Below, piece after piece: positions 1 to 10,542 of a DNA stretch of 64,000 nt (positions are counted from its first letter, which is position 1; every line of letters begins with the position of its first letter). The position numbers were made by a program, and so were the translations under genes. Location: assembly GCF_004000785.1 (NCBI RefSeq), contig NZ_BILX01000005.1:62001-126000 (forward strand), in the 5' to 3' direction. The notes below the pieces were generated by a model that was not told where the DNA came from, did not search any database, and saw nothing but the letters and a program-made list of their open reading frames with translations. Origin of the DNA: Paenibacillus ehimensis NBRC 15659 (GTDB lineage Bacteria; Bacillota; Bacilli; Paenibacillales; NBRC-103111).

Positions 1-1
1 T

Positions 2-829
2 CTTTCATTAACGGGCACGCCATCGTCCAAGCTGAAAATCCATGCCGAGAACGGCGGACAATGGCTGACGGCCGCCTTTACGGACAATGCGCCGCCGGTA
101 TGCGGTCTCGAACGTTTGGCCGGATTGCATGTAACAGGGGCGAAGGAGCTGGACCTGGAGCTCATCGTGCGGAGCTACCCTCATTTGAAGGAGCTGCGTC
201 TATGGGGCAAGCCCGGCAACGTCGTTAATCTTCAGCAGCTCGAACAATTAACGAACCTTACAATATTCAGCACCTACGATATGTTCGGCTTCTCCGGCGA
301 AGCATTTCCCGGTCCGGACCGGCTGCCCGACCTTACTTGGTTGTGGATGACCAGCTTGCCCGCCGATGCCGCCAAAGCGATTAAGGACAAATACAAGAAA
401 GAAGTTCCCAAAGGTCTGGACCTGTCGATCACCAAGCCGCGCAAGCCCGAATGGCTGGCCGAAAATCTCAATAACCCTTTCCGCGACTGGGACGGGCGAG
501 AGCATATCACGGCGGCCCAAGCCAAGAAAGCGATGAATCAATACAAAAAAACGCTGGCGGGCATGTCGGCATTACCGGAGCAAATCCGGAGCGGCGGCCT
601 AACGGCAGCCGAGGCGGAGTCCGCGCTGGACGCGTTAGTGTCCGACTACACCAAAGCGTTCAACCAAATGGACCGCCGCAGCGGCTTTATCGAAACGGTG
701 GAGCGCGAGGAAATTTATACGGTGCTGGAGGATCTGTTAAGCGGAGCACAGGAGACGTTGTCTGCCGCAGGCATCGAGGTGGACGCAGATAAGCTGTTCG
801 ATACTTTCGATAAGCTGCGCGATTTTTAA
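2..829 (+). CDS. Hypothetical protein with leucine-rich-repeat-like segment, 5' end outside window
   Basis: The reading frame is open from base 2 to the stop at 829, so the true start lies upstream of the window. The N-terminal half contains spaced leucines in a pattern like degenerate leucine-rich repeats (for example LKELRLWG and LEQLTNLTIF). The C-terminal half is charged and probably helical, with no motif I recognise. There is no visible signal peptide or membrane segment in the part present. It converges on the glycosidase gene on the other strand. Function unknown; the LRR resemblance is by eye only. Confidence 0.6.
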   Translation, partial: LSLTGTPSSKLKIHAENGGQWLTAAFTDNAPPVCGLERLAGLHVTGAKELDLELIVRSYPHLKELRLWGKPGNVVNLQQLEQLTNLTIFSTYDMFGFSGEAFPGPDRLPDLTWLWMTSLPADAAKAIKDKYKKEVPKGLDLSITKPRKPEWLAENLNNPFRDWDGREHITAAQAKKAMNQYKKTLAGMSALPEQIRSGGLTAAEAESALDALVSDYTKAFNQMDRRSGFIETVEREEIYTVLEDLLSGAQETLSAAGIEVDADKLFDTFDKLRDF

Positions 830-840
830 CAAGCAGCAAG

Positions 841-887
841 AAAAAAAAGGGAAGCCCCGCTGCAGCAGCGAGCGCTTCGCTGGCTTC
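841..887 (-). terminator. Rho-independent terminator of the glycosidase gene
   Basis: On the minus strand a GAAGCC/GGCTTC stem with an inner AGCGA/TCGCT helix is followed by eight T residues (A-run at 841-848 on the plus strand). It lies just past the glycosidase stop at 895. Confidence 0.75.
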
Positions 888-894
888 ATTTCGT

Positions 895-2805
895 TTAAAA
901 AGGATTCATCACATGGAAAAAGACATTCGGCGACGCCATCCGGTAATAGTAGCTGCACCAGCCGACGCCGCGGTTGTTGAACCGGTTGGACGAGCTGTAC
1001 ACGAGCCGCTCCTGCTCCAGCTCTTCGATCCGTTCGATCCGGCCCTCCACATAGTCGAGCAGTCTTAACGAAGCCGTATCCAGCCGGTTGACGACTCCGC
1101 CGTAGCGGATGTCGATGACTTCCCAGCCGAACGGCTTGAACATCCGCAGCCATTGGGCGCGATGCGCGGCCCGCAGTTCCCGTACCGCTTCCGCAATCTC
1201 CGGCAGCACCTCCGTCGCGATGCGTCTCAGCGTCCCCGTATCCTTGGCGTCGTACGCCCGTTTCAGCACGATGCCGATCTCGCTTTTCCGCTTCAGCACG
1301 CCGCACAGCTTCTCCGGCACCTCGAACAAATAATCCAGCTCGGCCTCCTTGACGCGCCGGCTGCGGATGTCCTGCTCCACCTTCGCATAATGCGCGGACA
1401 GCTCCAGTCCTTCGATTTGCTTGTCGAACAGCCCGAGCAGCACGTCCTGGTACAGCAAAAACTTGGAAGGATTGCTCTGCATCCGGTTGTTCGGCTCGGA
1501 GCCGGGCACCTCGTCCAAATCCTTGAACGTCAGGAAGGCGCCGGCCTCGATGCCGGTGCAGAACTTGACCCGCTCCGCGAGCTTCGCCGGATCCGGCTTC
1601 GCTTCCGAATACGCGTGCTCCGCATAGAGCTGCATGCCGAGCAAAGCCGCAAAAGGATTACTCTCCATGCCATCGTCGCCCCACATGGTCGCATAAACCT
1701 CGCGGATGCCTTCTCTTTTGCACACCTGCAGCGCGGCGTCGGAGGCGTTCAGCGATAAGCCGTAATTGACCCCGAACGTGTTAAATACCCAGACGGCGCC
1801 GGCAAATACCAAGTTGCAGCCGAGCGGACGGTGCTTGGCAATGAGGTTCTCGTAGTCCTCCTGCTCCATGTGGTTATAATCCCAGTATACCATGTCCACA
1901 TCTTTAGGAATGCGGCGAGCCATCTCCTCCGGAATTTGCGTATCCTTGTCATAATAATCGCTGCCGTTCTGCGAAGCGAGCTTCAGGAACATGTCGCTCC
2001 ACATCATCGCCTTCAAGCCCCGGCGGCGCGTCATGTCCAGCACTTTGTCCAGATGCGCAATCATAATCTCGAACCGGCTCGTGTAGCCGTTGCGGTCCAT
2101 ATATTTTCCGCGGCCGAGCTCTTCCGCCTCGTCCATGCCGATGTGGATTTTGCGGCTGCGGAACGGAGCGCTGGCGGCCTCGATCATGTTTTCGACCAAC
2201 TTGTCCGTCCGCTCATCCCCGACCAGAAGCGCGCCTTTCGTATCCTTGTAATGCTTCACCGGCTCCCATTTCAGGAATTCTTCCAAATGCGCCAGGGTCT
2301 GGATGCTCGGGAACGCCTCGATGCCGAATTGGTCGGCGTAATCGTCAATCTCTTTCAGCTCCGCTTGCGTGTAGCGGCCGCGCATGTAGCCGAAATAAGG
2401 CTCGCTGCTAATCTCGTACGTATCCTCCAAATACAGCATGACGCTGTTTAATCCCATTAAAGCCATCTTGCGAAGCATGAATTTGAAGCTGTCGAGCGTC
2501 AGCACCGCATTGCGGGACAAATCGAACATCGGCCCGATCGTGTCGAACTGCTGCTTCTCCCGAAGGTGAAACGGCTCTCCATGGAGGCCGTGCTGCACAA
2601 GAAGCCCGAGCCCGCGAAAGAACTGATGCTTTTGACCGTAGCGAATATAGGCCTTCCCCTGCTCCATGCCGACTTCCAGCTCGCCGGCCGACGGCTCGAC
2701 ACGGACGACGATACCGTCTTCCGCCTCGATCATCCGAAGCTCCTGCGACAATTCGCGAATGCCCGGTAATAAAACGTTTAAATCCCCTTCAAACCGCAGC
2801 TTCAT
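895..2805 (-). CDS. Family 20 glycoside hydrolase-like protein (beta-N-acetylhexosaminidase type)
   Basis: A 636-residue protein with an N-terminal GH20-type alpha/beta domain (about residues 1-90) and a TIM-barrel catalytic region. The barrel begins with a PMFDLSRNAVL strand and carries the IHIGMDEAEELG segment, whose adjacent Asp-Glu matches the catalytic pair of GH20 enzymes, where the Asp orients the substrate acetamido group and the Glu is the acid/base. No signal peptide is visible, so it probably acts in the cytoplasm on imported amino sugars; that is inference. The ATG at 2805 is preferred over an in-frame TTG at 2829 because purine-rich Shine-Dalgarno sequence (AAGGAGAGGAAGCAGGAG) lies between them. 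It stands alone with its own terminator. Substrate is not determinable here. Confidence 0.8.
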   Translation of the reverse strand: MKLRFEGDLNVLLPGIRELSQELRMIEAEDGIVVRVEPSAGELEVGMEQGKAYIRYGQKHQFFRGLGLLVQHGLHGEPFHLREKQQFDTIGPMFDLSRNAVLTLDSFKFMLRKMALMGLNSVMLYLEDTYEISSEPYFGYMRGRYTQAELKEIDDYADQFGIEAFPSIQTLAHLEEFLKWEPVKHYKDTKGALLVGDERTDKLVENMIEAASAPFRSRKIHIGMDEAEELGRGKYMDRNGYTSRFEIMIAHLDKVLDMTRRRGLKAMMWSDMFLKLASQNGSDYYDKDTQIPEEMARRIPKDVDMVYWDYNHMEQEDYENLIAKHRPLGCNLVFAGAVWVFNTFGVNYGLSLNASDAALQVCKREGIREVYATMWGDDGMESNPFAALLGMQLYAEHAYSEAKPDPAKLAERVKFCTGIEAGAFLTFKDLDEVPGSEPNNRMQSNPSKFLLYQDVLLGLFDKQIEGLELSAHYAKVEQDIRSRRVKEAELDYLFEVPEKLCGVLKRKSEIGIVLKRAYDAKDTGTLRRIATEVLPEIAEAVRELRAAHRAQWLRMFKPFGWEVIDIRYGGVVNRLDTASLRLLDYVEGRIERIEELEQERLVYSSSNRFNNRGVGWCSYYYRMASPNVFFHVMNPF

Positions 2806-2879
2806 CTCCTGCTTCCTCTCCTTGGTCAAGTATGCTATCTGCCTCTATTATAAGAGAAAGCTGCGGTTTAGGGAACGTG

Positions 2880-3740
2880 CTACAAGGATGAATCGTAGGT
2901 ATAAAAGCCTCTGCCCGTTTTGCGGCCGAGCCGGCCGGCTTTGACGTATTTGCGCAGCAGGGGACACGGGCGGTATTTGCTGTCTCCGAAGCCATGGTGA
3001 AGGATTTCCATAATGGACAGGCACGTGTCGAGCCCGATGAAATCGGCCAGCTCCAACGGGCCCATCGGATGGTTCATTCCCAGCTTCATCACCTTGTCTA
3101 CCGCCTCCGGCGCCGCCACGCCTTCGTAGACGGTATAGATCGCCTCGTTGATCATCGGCATCAGGACGCGGTTCGATACGAAGCCGGGAAAATCGTTCAC
3201 CTCCACGGGCGTTTTCCCCATGCGCTCCGCCAAATCGCGGATTTGCCCGAATACCTCGTTGGAGGTTTCCAGACCGCGGATGATTTCGACCAGCGGCATC
3301 ACCGGCACCGGATTCATAAAGTGCATGCCGATCACCTGCGAAGGCCGCCCCGTCACGGCGGCGATCTCCGTGATCGGGAGCGAGGACGTATTGGTCGCGA
3401 GGATCGCCTGCGGCCGGCAAAGGTCGTCCAAGCGCTTGAACAGCGTCGTTTTATGCTCCATGCTTTCAATAATCGCCTCAATGACCAGATCGGCCTGAGC
3501 CGCTTGGTCCAACCGGGCGCACGGGACAATCCGCGCCAGAATGCTTGTTTTTTGTTCCTCGGCAAGCTTTCCTTTCTCCACGCTCCGGCCAAGACTTTTC
3601 GTCAGTCGGGAGATGCCTTGATGAAGGGACGCCTCGGCATTATCGTGCAGCAGGACGTTCAATCCTGCCGCTGCGGCGACCTGTGCAATGCCGCTGCCCA
3701 TTTGTCCGGCCCCAATGACCATAACCGTCTGAATCGCCAT
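2880..3740 (-). CDS. hbd: 3-hydroxybutyryl-CoA dehydrogenase
   Basis: A 286-residue NAD(P)-dependent 3-hydroxyacyl-CoA dehydrogenase, which interconverts acetoacetyl-CoA and 3-hydroxybutyryl-CoA. The N-terminus has the Rossmann dinucleotide motif [10 protein letters not shown]. The family signature around the catalytic His is visible as [11 protein letters not shown], and the C-terminal domain contains the conserved [14 protein letters not shown] helix and the GRKTGRGFY tail. ATG at 3740 is chosen because TGGAGG sits 8 nt upstream; an in-frame TTG at 3755 lies inside that ribosome site. It is the last gene of the icmF-bkd run, separated from bkdB by 77 bp of AT-rich DNA that could carry its own promoter (TATAAT present on the minus strand). 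Family assignment is firm; direction of flux is inference. Confidence 0.92.
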   Translation of the reverse strand: MAIQTVMVIGAGQMGSGIAQVAAAAGLNVLLHDNAEASLHQGISRLTKSLGRSVEKGKLAEEQKTSILARIVPCARLDQAAQADLVIEAIIESMEHKTTLFKRLDDLCRPQAILATNTSSLPITEIAAVTGRPSQVIGMHFMNPVPVMPLVEIIRGLETSNEVFGQIRDLAERMGKTPVEVNDFPGFVSNRVLMPMINEAIYTVYEGVAAPEAVDKVMKLGMNHPMGPLELADFIGLDTCLSIMEILHHGFGDSKYRPCPLLRKYVKAGRLGRKTGRGFYTYDSSL

Positions 3741-3817
3741 GCGCTCCGCCTCCAACTCTATTTATTTTCAGGAATTTAGTTAAGTAATATATTTCCATTA
3801 TATATTATTTATGTAAT

Positions 3818-5173
3818 TCAATACAGCAAGCTTTCCCTATCATAGCTTTCGAGATTCCGCTTGACCTGCTGCATGAATTTACCGCATATCATGCCGTCCA
3901 GGATGCGATGGTCGAGCGATAGACACAAATTCGCGACGGATCTCACCGCGATCATCTCGCCAACAACGACGGGCCGGCGGACAATGGATTCGAACGTCAT
4001 CAGAGCCGCTTGCGGATAATTGATGATCGGACACGTCAGAACCGTGCCGAAGGCCCCCGTATTATTGACCGTAAAGGTGCCGCCCTCCAAATCGGACAGC
4101 GTCAGCCTCCCTTTTCTCGACCGCGTAATCAATTCGTCCAATTCCAGCGCCAGGCCGGCAACGCTTTTGCGGTCCGCGTGCTTGATCACCGGCGTGACCA
4201 CGGAATCCTCGGAGCCTATGGCGACGGAAAGATGAATGTCCTTCTTGACGATGATTCGGTCCTCCGACCAGACCGAATTCATCATCGGAACTTGTTTTAT
4301 GGCGGCCGCCACCGCCTTCAGAACAAAAGGAAAGTACGTCAAGTTCACGCCCTCTTTGCGCCAAAACTCCTCCTTCCACTTGTGCCTCAAGGAAACAAGA
4401 CCGCTGACATCCGCTTCGATCATCATCCAAGCATGCGGAATTTCCGACACGCTCTGCTGCATGCGCGCGGCAATCGTACGCCGGATCGGCGTCACAGGGA
4501 CCGCTTGGCCGTCCGCGTTGAGCTGCGGCGCCGGCAGGCTCTTCCCGGAAGCGGCCGGGGACGAAGGCGCGGGCTTTTCAGACGCATCGGAAGTCCCGGC
4601 GGGAGAGGGTTTTTCGGCCCCAGCGGGGTTTCCTTGCCGTATCCGGCTTTCATGCCGGCTTTGCCCTTCGACCTTACGACGCTCCTCCACATAATTCAAC
4701 ACGTCGATTCGCGTAATTCTGCCGTTCATGCCCGTTCCCTTGACCTGCCGCAGATCGACCTGGTACTCGCTTGCCAAGTGCAGAACGGCCGGGGAATATC
4801 GGATCTTTTGCTCCCCAGAACCGACTGCCTCCCGAACCGAAGCTCCGGCGGAGGCTTGCCCGGAAGGCGCGGAGGCCTCGGCGGTTGCCGGCCGTTCTTC
4901 CGCAACCGCAGACTGGTGCGGTTCCCGGATGATGCAGATGGGCGCGCCGACATCGGCCTCTTGTCCCTCCTCCACCAGAATATCGACCAACTCCCCCTCC
5001 ACCGGGGAAGGCATTTCCACGTTTACTTTGTTGGTCATCAGCTCGCACAGCAGATCGTATTCCTTGACGTATTCTCCCGGACGCTTCAACCATTTGCCGA
5101 TCGTCGCCGAAACAAGACTTTCCGCCAAATGAGGAACCGTAATGACGGTTCCCTCCTTCTCCTTGCTCGCCAT
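3818..5173 (-). CDS. bkdB: Branched-chain 2-oxoacid dehydrogenase E2 (dihydrolipoamide acyltransferase)
   Basis: A 451-residue E2 component that moves the branched acyl group from E1 to CoA. Domains in order: an N-terminal lipoyl domain with the lipoylated lysine in ELMTNKVNVEMPSP, an Ala/Pro linker, a peripheral-subunit-binding domain (about 125-160, YSPAVLHLASEY), a second linker, and the catalytic acyltransferase domain ending with SLDHRILDG, the His-Asp active-site motif. ATG at 5173 follows GAGGAGGGG with good spacing; an in-frame TTG at 5197 is less likely. It follows bkdAB by 36 bp. The residue before the lipoyl lysine is Asn rather than the usual Asp. No E3 (lpd) gene is present, so the complex must borrow one from elsewhere. 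Confidence 0.93.
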   Translation of the reverse strand: MASKEKEGTVITVPHLAESLVSATIGKWLKRPGEYVKEYDLLCELMTNKVNVEMPSPVEGELVDILVEEGQEADVGAPICIIREPHQSAVAEERPATAEASAPSGQASAGASVREAVGSGEQKIRYSPAVLHLASEYQVDLRQVKGTGMNGRITRIDVLNYVEERRKVEGQSRHESRIRQGNPAGAEKPSPAGTSDASEKPAPSSPAASGKSLPAPQLNADGQAVPVTPIRRTIAARMQQSVSEIPHAWMMIEADVSGLVSLRHKWKEEFWRKEGVNLTYFPFVLKAVAAAIKQVPMMNSVWSEDRIIVKKDIHLSVAIGSEDSVVTPVIKHADRKSVAGLALELDELITRSRKGRLTLSDLEGGTFTVNNTGAFGTVLTCPIINYPQAALMTFESIVRRPVVVGEMIAVRSVANLCLSLDHRILDGMICGKFMQQVKRNLESYDRESLLY

Positions 5174-5209
5174 GGGACCCCTCCTCAAGCTTTTCAAGGG
5201 AAAGCAAAT

Positions 5210-6190
5210 TTACATTTCCGCCAGCCGCCGCATCGCTTCCTTCACCTTATCCGGATTAAGCAGATAAAACTTTTCCATCGTCGGCGCCATCCCTACGGCA
5301 GGAACGTCGGGAGGACACAGCCGCATAATGGGGGCATCCAGCTGATACAGCAACTCTTCGGCGATGATCGCGGATACCTCCGCCCCGACGCCCCCCGTCT
5401 TGTTATCCTCATGCACAATGAGGACTTTGCCTGTCCGGGCCGCCGCTTCCAGAATGGCCGGCTTGTCGAGCGGCTGCAGCGACCGCAGATCGAGGATGTG
5501 CGTGCTGATACCTTCCTCTTCAAGCTCGGCGGCGGCTTTGAGCGCATAATGCACCGTGATGCCGTAGGTGATTACGGTAATATGGCTTCCTTCCCGCTTC
5601 ACGTCGGCCTTCCCGATCGGCACGATGTAATCTTCCTCGGGCACTTCATCGGAAACGGACAGATAGCATTTCTTGTGCTCGAAATAAAGGACCGGGTCCT
5701 CATCCCGCACGGCCGCTTTCAGCAGGCCTTTGGCGTCATAGGCCGTCGAGGGCGCGACCAGCTTGAGCCCGGGCGTTCCGAAGAAGACGGATTCGGGACA
5801 GTGCGAATGGTACAAGCCGCCGCCTCCCGTAGCGCCGTAGGGAGCGCGGATGACGATCGGGCAGCTCCAGTCGTTATTCGAGCGGTAACGGATTTTGGCA
5901 GCCTCGCTGATGATCTGGTTCGTCGCGGGAAAAATAAAGTCGGCGAACTGCATCTCCGCAATCGGCCTCATGCCGACCATGGCCGAGCCGATGCCGACAC
6001 CGACTATTGCCGATTCGGCCAAAGGCGTATCGAGCACCCGCTGCTCTCCGAACCGGTCGCGAAGTCCCTTGGTCGCATTCAGGACACCGCCTTTGCCGAC
6101 ATCCTCCCCGAGCACGTAGACCTGCTCATCCCGCTGCATTTCCTCCGACATCGCCGAGCGGATGGCTTCCAAATAAGTGATAATGGCCAT
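5210..6190 (-). CDS. bkdAB: Branched-chain 2-oxoacid dehydrogenase E1 beta subunit
   Basis: A 326-residue E1 beta subunit of the transketolase-like family. It begins with the typical TYLEAIRSAMSEEM segment and has VLGEDVGKGG, the pyrimidine-binding-side motif GMRPIAEMQFADF, and the C-terminal domain with ILDLRSLQPLD and VHEDNKTGG. It pairs with E1 alpha to decarboxylate 2-oxoisovalerate and related keto acids using thiamine diphosphate. ATG at 6190 has AAGGAGG 12 nt upstream. It is 17 bp downstream of bkdAA, so the two subunits are co-transcribed. PdhB-type proteins are similar, but the partner E1 alpha and icmF context favour the branched-chain enzyme. Confidence 0.93.
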   Translation of the reverse strand: MAIITYLEAIRSAMSEEMQRDEQVYVLGEDVGKGGVLNATKGLRDRFGEQRVLDTPLAESAIVGVGIGSAMVGMRPIAEMQFADFIFPATNQIISEAAKIRYRSNNDWSCPIVIRAPYGATGGGGLYHSHCPESVFFGTPGLKLVAPSTAYDAKGLLKAAVRDEDPVLYFEHKKCYLSVSDEVPEEDYIVPIGKADVKREGSHITVITYGITVHYALKAAAELEEEGISTHILDLRSLQPLDKPAILEAAARTGKVLIVHEDNKTGGVGAEVSAIIAEELLYQLDAPIMRLCPPDVPAVGMAPTMEKFYLLNPDKVKEAMRRLAEM

Positions 6191-6207
6191 CGGTCCAACT
6201 ATCCTCC

Positions 6208-7209
6208 TTATCGCTCCGCATAGACGTGCAGGAGCGTATCTTCCGGCTTGGGATAAGGCGCTTGCTCCGCATATTTTGCCGCTTCGTTCACTTCCTGCCT
6301 GACGGTGTCGTGAATGGCGCGGTCTTTCTCCTCGTCCAGCAGGCCGCAGTCGAACAAATAACGGCGGAAACGAAGAATGCCGTCCTGCTGCTTATGAAAT
6401 TCAACCTCTTCCTTCGTCCGGTACAGCATGTCGTCATCGGACGTGGAGTGAGGAGATATGCGGTACAGCATCGCTTCGATCAATGTCGGCCCCTCCCCGC
6501 GAACGGCGCGTTCCCTTGCTTCTTTGACCACGCGGTACACCTCGAACACATCGTTGCCGTCGACGCGGAATCCGGGAAAATCATAGCCTGCGGCACGGTC
6601 GACGATCCGCCCGGCCACCTGCTTATGAGCCGGGATGGAAATGGCGTATTGATTGTTTTCGCACATGAAAATGACCGGCGCCCGGAACAACCCGGCAAAA
6701 TTGAACCCTTCGTGCACATCACCCTGATTGCTCGACCCTTCGCCGAAGGTCACAAACGCGACGCGGTCCTCCTTCCGCATTTGGGCGGCCAAGGCAATGC
6801 CGACGGCATGCGGAATCTGGGTGGACACCGGACTGGACATCGTCACGATATGATGCTTTTTCCCGCCGAAATGGCCGTTCATCTGCCTTCCTCCGCCGCC
6901 CGGGTCCTCCGCCCTGAGAAGCGCGCCGAGCATAAGCTCCTTCAGGGTCATGCCGACGGACAAGACGAAGGCGTAGTCACGGTAATACGGCAGAAAGTAG
7001 TCGTGTCTCTTCCTGAGCGCAAAAGCAGCCGCCACCTGCGCCGCCTCCTGGCCGATGCCGGAGATGTGAAAGGCAAGCTTGCCCGCGCGCTGCATCAAAT
7101 AAATGCGCTCGTCCGCCTTCCTCGCCCGCAGCATGAAGGTATACATCTCCAGCACATCCTCATCCGTCAGCCCGAGCCGCCGATGCTGCGAAATCGAATC
7201 GATAGACAT
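6208..7209 (-). CDS. bkdAA: Branched-chain 2-oxoacid dehydrogenase E1 alpha subunit
   Basis: A 333-residue E1 alpha subunit. The thiamine diphosphate/Mg binding motif is visible as GEGSSNQGDVHEGFNFA followed by CENNQYAI, and the phosphorylation-loop region RISPHSTSDDD is typical of branched-chain and pyruvate E1 alpha. ATG at 7209 follows AAGGAG at 8 nt. It lies 75 bp after icmF and heads the bkdAA-bkdAB-bkdB trio. The product of the complex from valine, isobutyryl-CoA, is a substrate of the IcmF encoded just upstream, which ties the two activities together. Confidence 0.92.
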   Translation of the reverse strand: MSIDSISQHRRLGLTDEDVLEMYTFMLRARKADERIYLMQRAGKLAFHISGIGQEAAQVAAAFALRKRHDYFLPYYRDYAFVLSVGMTLKELMLGALLRAEDPGGGGRQMNGHFGGKKHHIVTMSSPVSTQIPHAVGIALAAQMRKEDRVAFVTFGEGSSNQGDVHEGFNFAGLFRAPVIFMCENNQYAISIPAHKQVAGRIVDRAAGYDFPGFRVDGNDVFEVYRVVKEARERAVRGEGPTLIEAMLYRISPHSTSDDDMLYRTKEEVEFHKQQDGILRFRRYLFDCGLLDEEKDRAIHDTVRQEVNEAAKYAEQAPYPKPEDTLLHVYAER

Positions 7210-7284
7210 AGGTATCGCTCCTTGATTGAACGTATGGCTTCCCTTCGCCTCGCGGGTTGCGGTCTCTGCCGTTCCCCGCAGCGA

Positions 7285-10200
7285 TCACATATTCCGGCGG
7301 TACTGCCCGCCCACTCGATAAAGCGCATGCGTAATTTGCCCCAAGCTGGCTACCTTGACGGTATCCATCAGCTCGGCAAAAATGTTGCCTCCGTCCAAAG
7401 CCACCTGCTGAAGCCTCGCCAAAGCGGCCGGGGCCTCGTCTTGATGCTTCGCTTGAAACGCGCGCAGATTGGCGATCTGCTGCTCCTTCTCCTCGGTCGT
7501 GGCGCGGGCCATCGGAATCGGCGGGTCATCCGTCGGCGGATTCGGGTTCTGGAAGGTGTTCACGCCGATGATCGGGAGCTCCCCGTTGTGCTTTTTCGTT
7601 TCGTACAGCAGCGATTCATCCTGGATTTTCCCGCGCTGATACTGCGATTCCATCGCCCCGAGCACGCCGCCCCGGTCGCTGATTCGCTCCAGCTCAGACA
7701 AGACGGCCTCCTCCACCAGGTCCGTCAGCTCTTCGATCACGAAGGAGCCCTGGAGCATATTTTCACTTTTGGCGAGTCCGAGTTCTTTCGTAATGATCAA
7801 TTGAATGGCCATGGCCCGGCGCACCGATTCCTCCGTCGGCGTCGTGATCGCCTCGTCGTAGGAGTTCGTATGCAGCGAATTGCAGTTGTCCATGATCGCC
7901 AGCAACGCCTGCAGGGTCGTGCGGATGTCGTTAAAATCGATTTCCTGTGCATGCAGCGACCGGCCCGAGGTTTGGACATGGTACTTCAGCTTCTGGCTGC
8001 GCTCGTTCGCCTTGTATTTCTCTCGCATCACCGTAGCCCAGATCCGGCGCGCCACCCGGCCGATCACGGTATACTCAGGATCGAGCCCGTTGCTGAAAAA
8101 GAACGACAGATTCGGCGCGAAATCGTCGATGTGCATGCCCCGGGACAAGTAGTATTCGACATACGTGAAGCCGTTCGCCAAGGTGAAGGCGAGCTGCGAG
8201 ATCGGATTCGCCCCGGCCTCCGCAATATGGTAGCCGGAGATCGAGACCGAGTAGTAGTTCCGCACTTCGTGATCGATAAAATATTGCTGGATATCGCCCA
8301 TCATCCGCAGCGCGAATTCGGTGGAAAAGATGCACGTATTTTGCCCCTGATCCTCCTTCAAAATATCCGCCTGCACGGTTCCGCGAACCTGCTTCAGCGC
8401 TTCCTTGGCGAGCTGCCGCTTTTCGTCGTCGGAAGGCTCCCTCCCCTGCTCCTGGCGGAATTTGTCCACCCGGCCGTCGATCGCCGTATTCATGAACATG
8501 GCCAGAATGATCGCCGCCGGGCCGTTGATCGTCATCGAGACCGAGGTCAGCGGATGACACAAATCGAAGCCGGCGTACAGCTTCTTCATATCGTCCAAGG
8601 TGCAGATGCTGACGCCGCTCTCCCCGATCTTGCCATAAATGTCCGGCCGGTAATCGGGGTCCTCGCCGTACAGCGTCACCGAATCGAACGCGGTGCTGAG
8701 CCGCTTGGCCGGATCGTTCTTCGACAAGTAATGGAAGCGGAGATTGGTCCGCTCCGGGGTTCCCTCGCCCGCGAATTGCCGCTTCGGGTCCTCCTCCGTC
8801 CGTTTAAAAGAAAACACCCCTGCCGTATAAGGGAACGTTCCCGGGACATTCTCGCGGTACAGCCAGTTCACCAGATCGCCCCAATCGTGGAAGCCAGGCA
8901 GGCATACCTTGGGAATCCTCAGCCCGGACAAGCTTGTGGTCGCCAGCTCGGTGACGATCTCTTTGTCCCGGACCTTGGTGACCAATTGCGTGCCCGCATA
9001 ACGGCTGCGCACCTCCGGCCAGCGGGCCAGGAGGGTGCGGGTCGCCGGATGCAGGCGCTGCTCGTACTTCTCTTTCAGCTCTTGCAGCGTAGCGATGCTG
9101 TCCTCCGGCGCGTGCTCCCGCTTCAGCGCTTGCATCGTTCCTTCGATTTGGTAGCAGGCGCGCGCAAATTCCGCTTCCTTGTCTACGAAAGCTTTGTAGC
9201 TGCGGACCGTCTGCACGATCTCTCCCAAGTACCGGATCCGTTCGCCGGGAATGATGACCTGCTTTTTGAAGCTTTTCTCCGTCGAGAAATCCGGAACCGG
9301 CCAGTCGCCGCCGCCTTTGCGGTTCATCCCGGAGATGAGCGCGGTAAACAGCCTGTTGACTCCGGCGTCGTTAAACTGGCTGGCGATCGTCCCGTACACC
9401 GGCATCGCTTCGTAGGGCTGCTCGAACCATCCGCGGCTTCGCTGCACCTGCTTTTTGACCTCGCGCAGCGCATCCTCCGAGCCTCTTCGTTCAAACTTGT
9501 TGATCGCGATTAGATCAGCGTAATCGAGCATCTCGATTTTTTCCAGCTGCGAAGGGGCCCCGAATTCGCTGGTCATGACATACAGCGTCATATCGGAGAT
9601 TTCCGTAATCTGGTGGTCCCCCTGCCCGATCCCGCTCGTTTCCACCAGAATCCAATCGAAGCCCGCCGCCTTGACCACCGCCAACGCTTCGCGGATCGCC
9701 TGCGACAGCTCCTTACCCGAGTTACGCGTCGCCAGACTTCGCATATAGACGCGGTCCGAATGCACCGCATTCATCCGGATGCGGTCTCCCAGCAATGCGC
9801 CGCCCGTCCGCTGCTTGGTCGGATCGATGGACAGGATGGCGACGCTCTTGTTGGGATAATGCCGCAGGAAACGGCGGACCAATTCGTCCGTAAGCGAGCT
9901 TTTTCCCGCGCCGCCCGTACCCGTGATGCCGACGACCGGAGCGTCGGACGGCACCTGCTTGATCTGCTCGAACGCGGCATGAAGCTCCGGGCTGGAAGGA
10001 ACGGACTCGCCGCTCAAGCTCTCGGCGGCCGTAATGCTTTGCGCGATGGCGCGGTGATTTCCCCGCTTCAGCTCCTCAAGATCGGGCACGTAGCCCGCAA
10101 CCGTCGAAAAATCGCATTCCTCCAGCATGACATTGATCATGCCCTGCAGCCCCAGCTTTCTTCCGTCCTCCGGCGAAAAAATGCGGGCCACGCCATAGTC

Positions 10201-10542
10201 GTGCAGCCGCTTCATTTCCGAAGGAATGATGACGCCGCCCCCGCCCCCGTATACCCGGATATGGCTTGCGCCCCTCTCCTTCAACAGATCGATGACGTAT
10301 TGAAAATATTCGACGTGCCCGCCTTGGTAGGAAGATATAGCGATGCCCTGCACGTCTTCCTGAATCGCCGCTTGCACAACCTCGTCCACGGATCGGTTAT
10401 GACCCAGATGAATGACCTCCGCTCCGCTGGCCTGCAAAATCCGGCGCATCACGTTAATCGAGACGTCATGACCGTCAAACAAAGCGGAAGCGGTAACAAA
10501 TCTGGCCTTGTGCTTTGTTCGATATACACGCGCAGTTTCCAA
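7285..10542 (-). CDS. icmF: Fused isobutyryl-CoA mutase (adenosylcobalamin-dependent)
   Basis: A 1085-residue fusion with the three-part layout of IcmF. Residues about 1-140 form a B12-binding domain with the D-x-H motif (FDGHDVS). A MeaI-type GTPase chaperone follows, with its P-loop [12 protein letters not shown] at about 205-216 and INKF as the guanine-specificity motif. The large mutase domain comes last, with [20 protein letters not shown] and [16 protein letters not shown]. IcmF interconverts isobutyryl-CoA and n-butyryl-CoA and repairs its own cofactor through the GTPase part; some homologues act on pivalyl- or isovaleryl-CoA. The start is TTG at 10542, with GAGGAGAG upstream. It is the first gene of the bkd-hbd run. 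The assignment is firm; substrate preference cannot be read here. Confidence 0.95.
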   Translation of the reverse strand: METARVYRTKHKARFVTASALFDGHDVSINVMRRILQASGAEVIHLGHNRSVDEVVQAAIQEDVQGIAISSYQGGHVEYFQYVIDLLKERGASHIRVYGGGGGVIIPSEMKRLHDYGVARIFSPEDGRKLGLQGMINVMLEECDFSTVAGYVPDLEELKRGNHRAIAQSITAAESLSGESVPSSPELHAAFEQIKQVPSDAPVVGITGTGGAGKSSLTDELVRRFLRHYPNKSVAILSIDPTKQRTGGALLGDRIRMNAVHSDRVYMRSLATRNSGKELSQAIREALAVVKAAGFDWILVETSGIGQGDHQITEISDMTLYVMTSEFGAPSQLEKIEMLDYADLIAINKFERRGSEDALREVKKQVQRSRGWFEQPYEAMPVYGTIASQFNDAGVNRLFTALISGMNRKGGGDWPVPDFSTEKSFKKQVIIPGERIRYLGEIVQTVRSYKAFVDKEAEFARACYQIEGTMQALKREHAPEDSIATLQELKEKYEQRLHPATRTLLARWPEVRSRYAGTQLVTKVRDKEIVTELATTSLSGLRIPKVCLPGFHDWGDLVNWLYRENVPGTFPYTAGVFSFKRTEEDPKRQFAGEGTPERTNLRFHYLSKNDPAKRLSTAFDSVTLYGEDPDYRPDIYGKIGESGVSICTLDDMKKLYAGFDLCHPLTSVSMTINGPAAIILAMFMNTAIDGRVDKFRQEQGREPSDDEKRQLAKEALKQVRGTVQADILKEDQGQNTCIFSTEFALRMMGDIQQYFIDHEVRNYYSVSISGYHIAEAGANPISQLAFTLANGFTYVEYYLSRGMHIDDFAPNLSFFFSNGLDPEYTVIGRVARRIWATVMREKYKANERSQKLKYHVQTSGRSLHAQEIDFNDIRTTLQALLAIMDNCNSLHTNSYDEAITTPTEESVRRAMAIQLIITKELGLAKSENMLQGSFVIEELTDLVEEAVLSELERISDRGGVLGAMESQYQRGKIQDESLLYETKKHNGELPIIGVNTFQNPNPPTDDPPIPMARATTEEKEQQIANLRAFQAKHQDEAPAALARLQQVALDGGNIFAELMDTVKVASLGQITHALYRVGGQYRRNM

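Noticed and set aside
3741..3817. Independent promoter for hbd
   Set aside because: A minus-strand TATAAT is present but no -35 box at 16-18 bp spacing was convincing, so no promoter feature was called.
4010..6223. A 737-codon plus-strand open frame opposite bkdB and bkdAB
   Set aside because: Same reason: antisense shadow of conserved genes with no domain or ribosome site.
6226..9513. A 1095-codon plus-strand open frame antisense to icmF and bkdAA
   Set aside because: It is rich in Arg, His, Leu and Pro, has no recognisable domain, and lies exactly opposite two well-conserved genes. It is a side effect of GC-rich codon usage.
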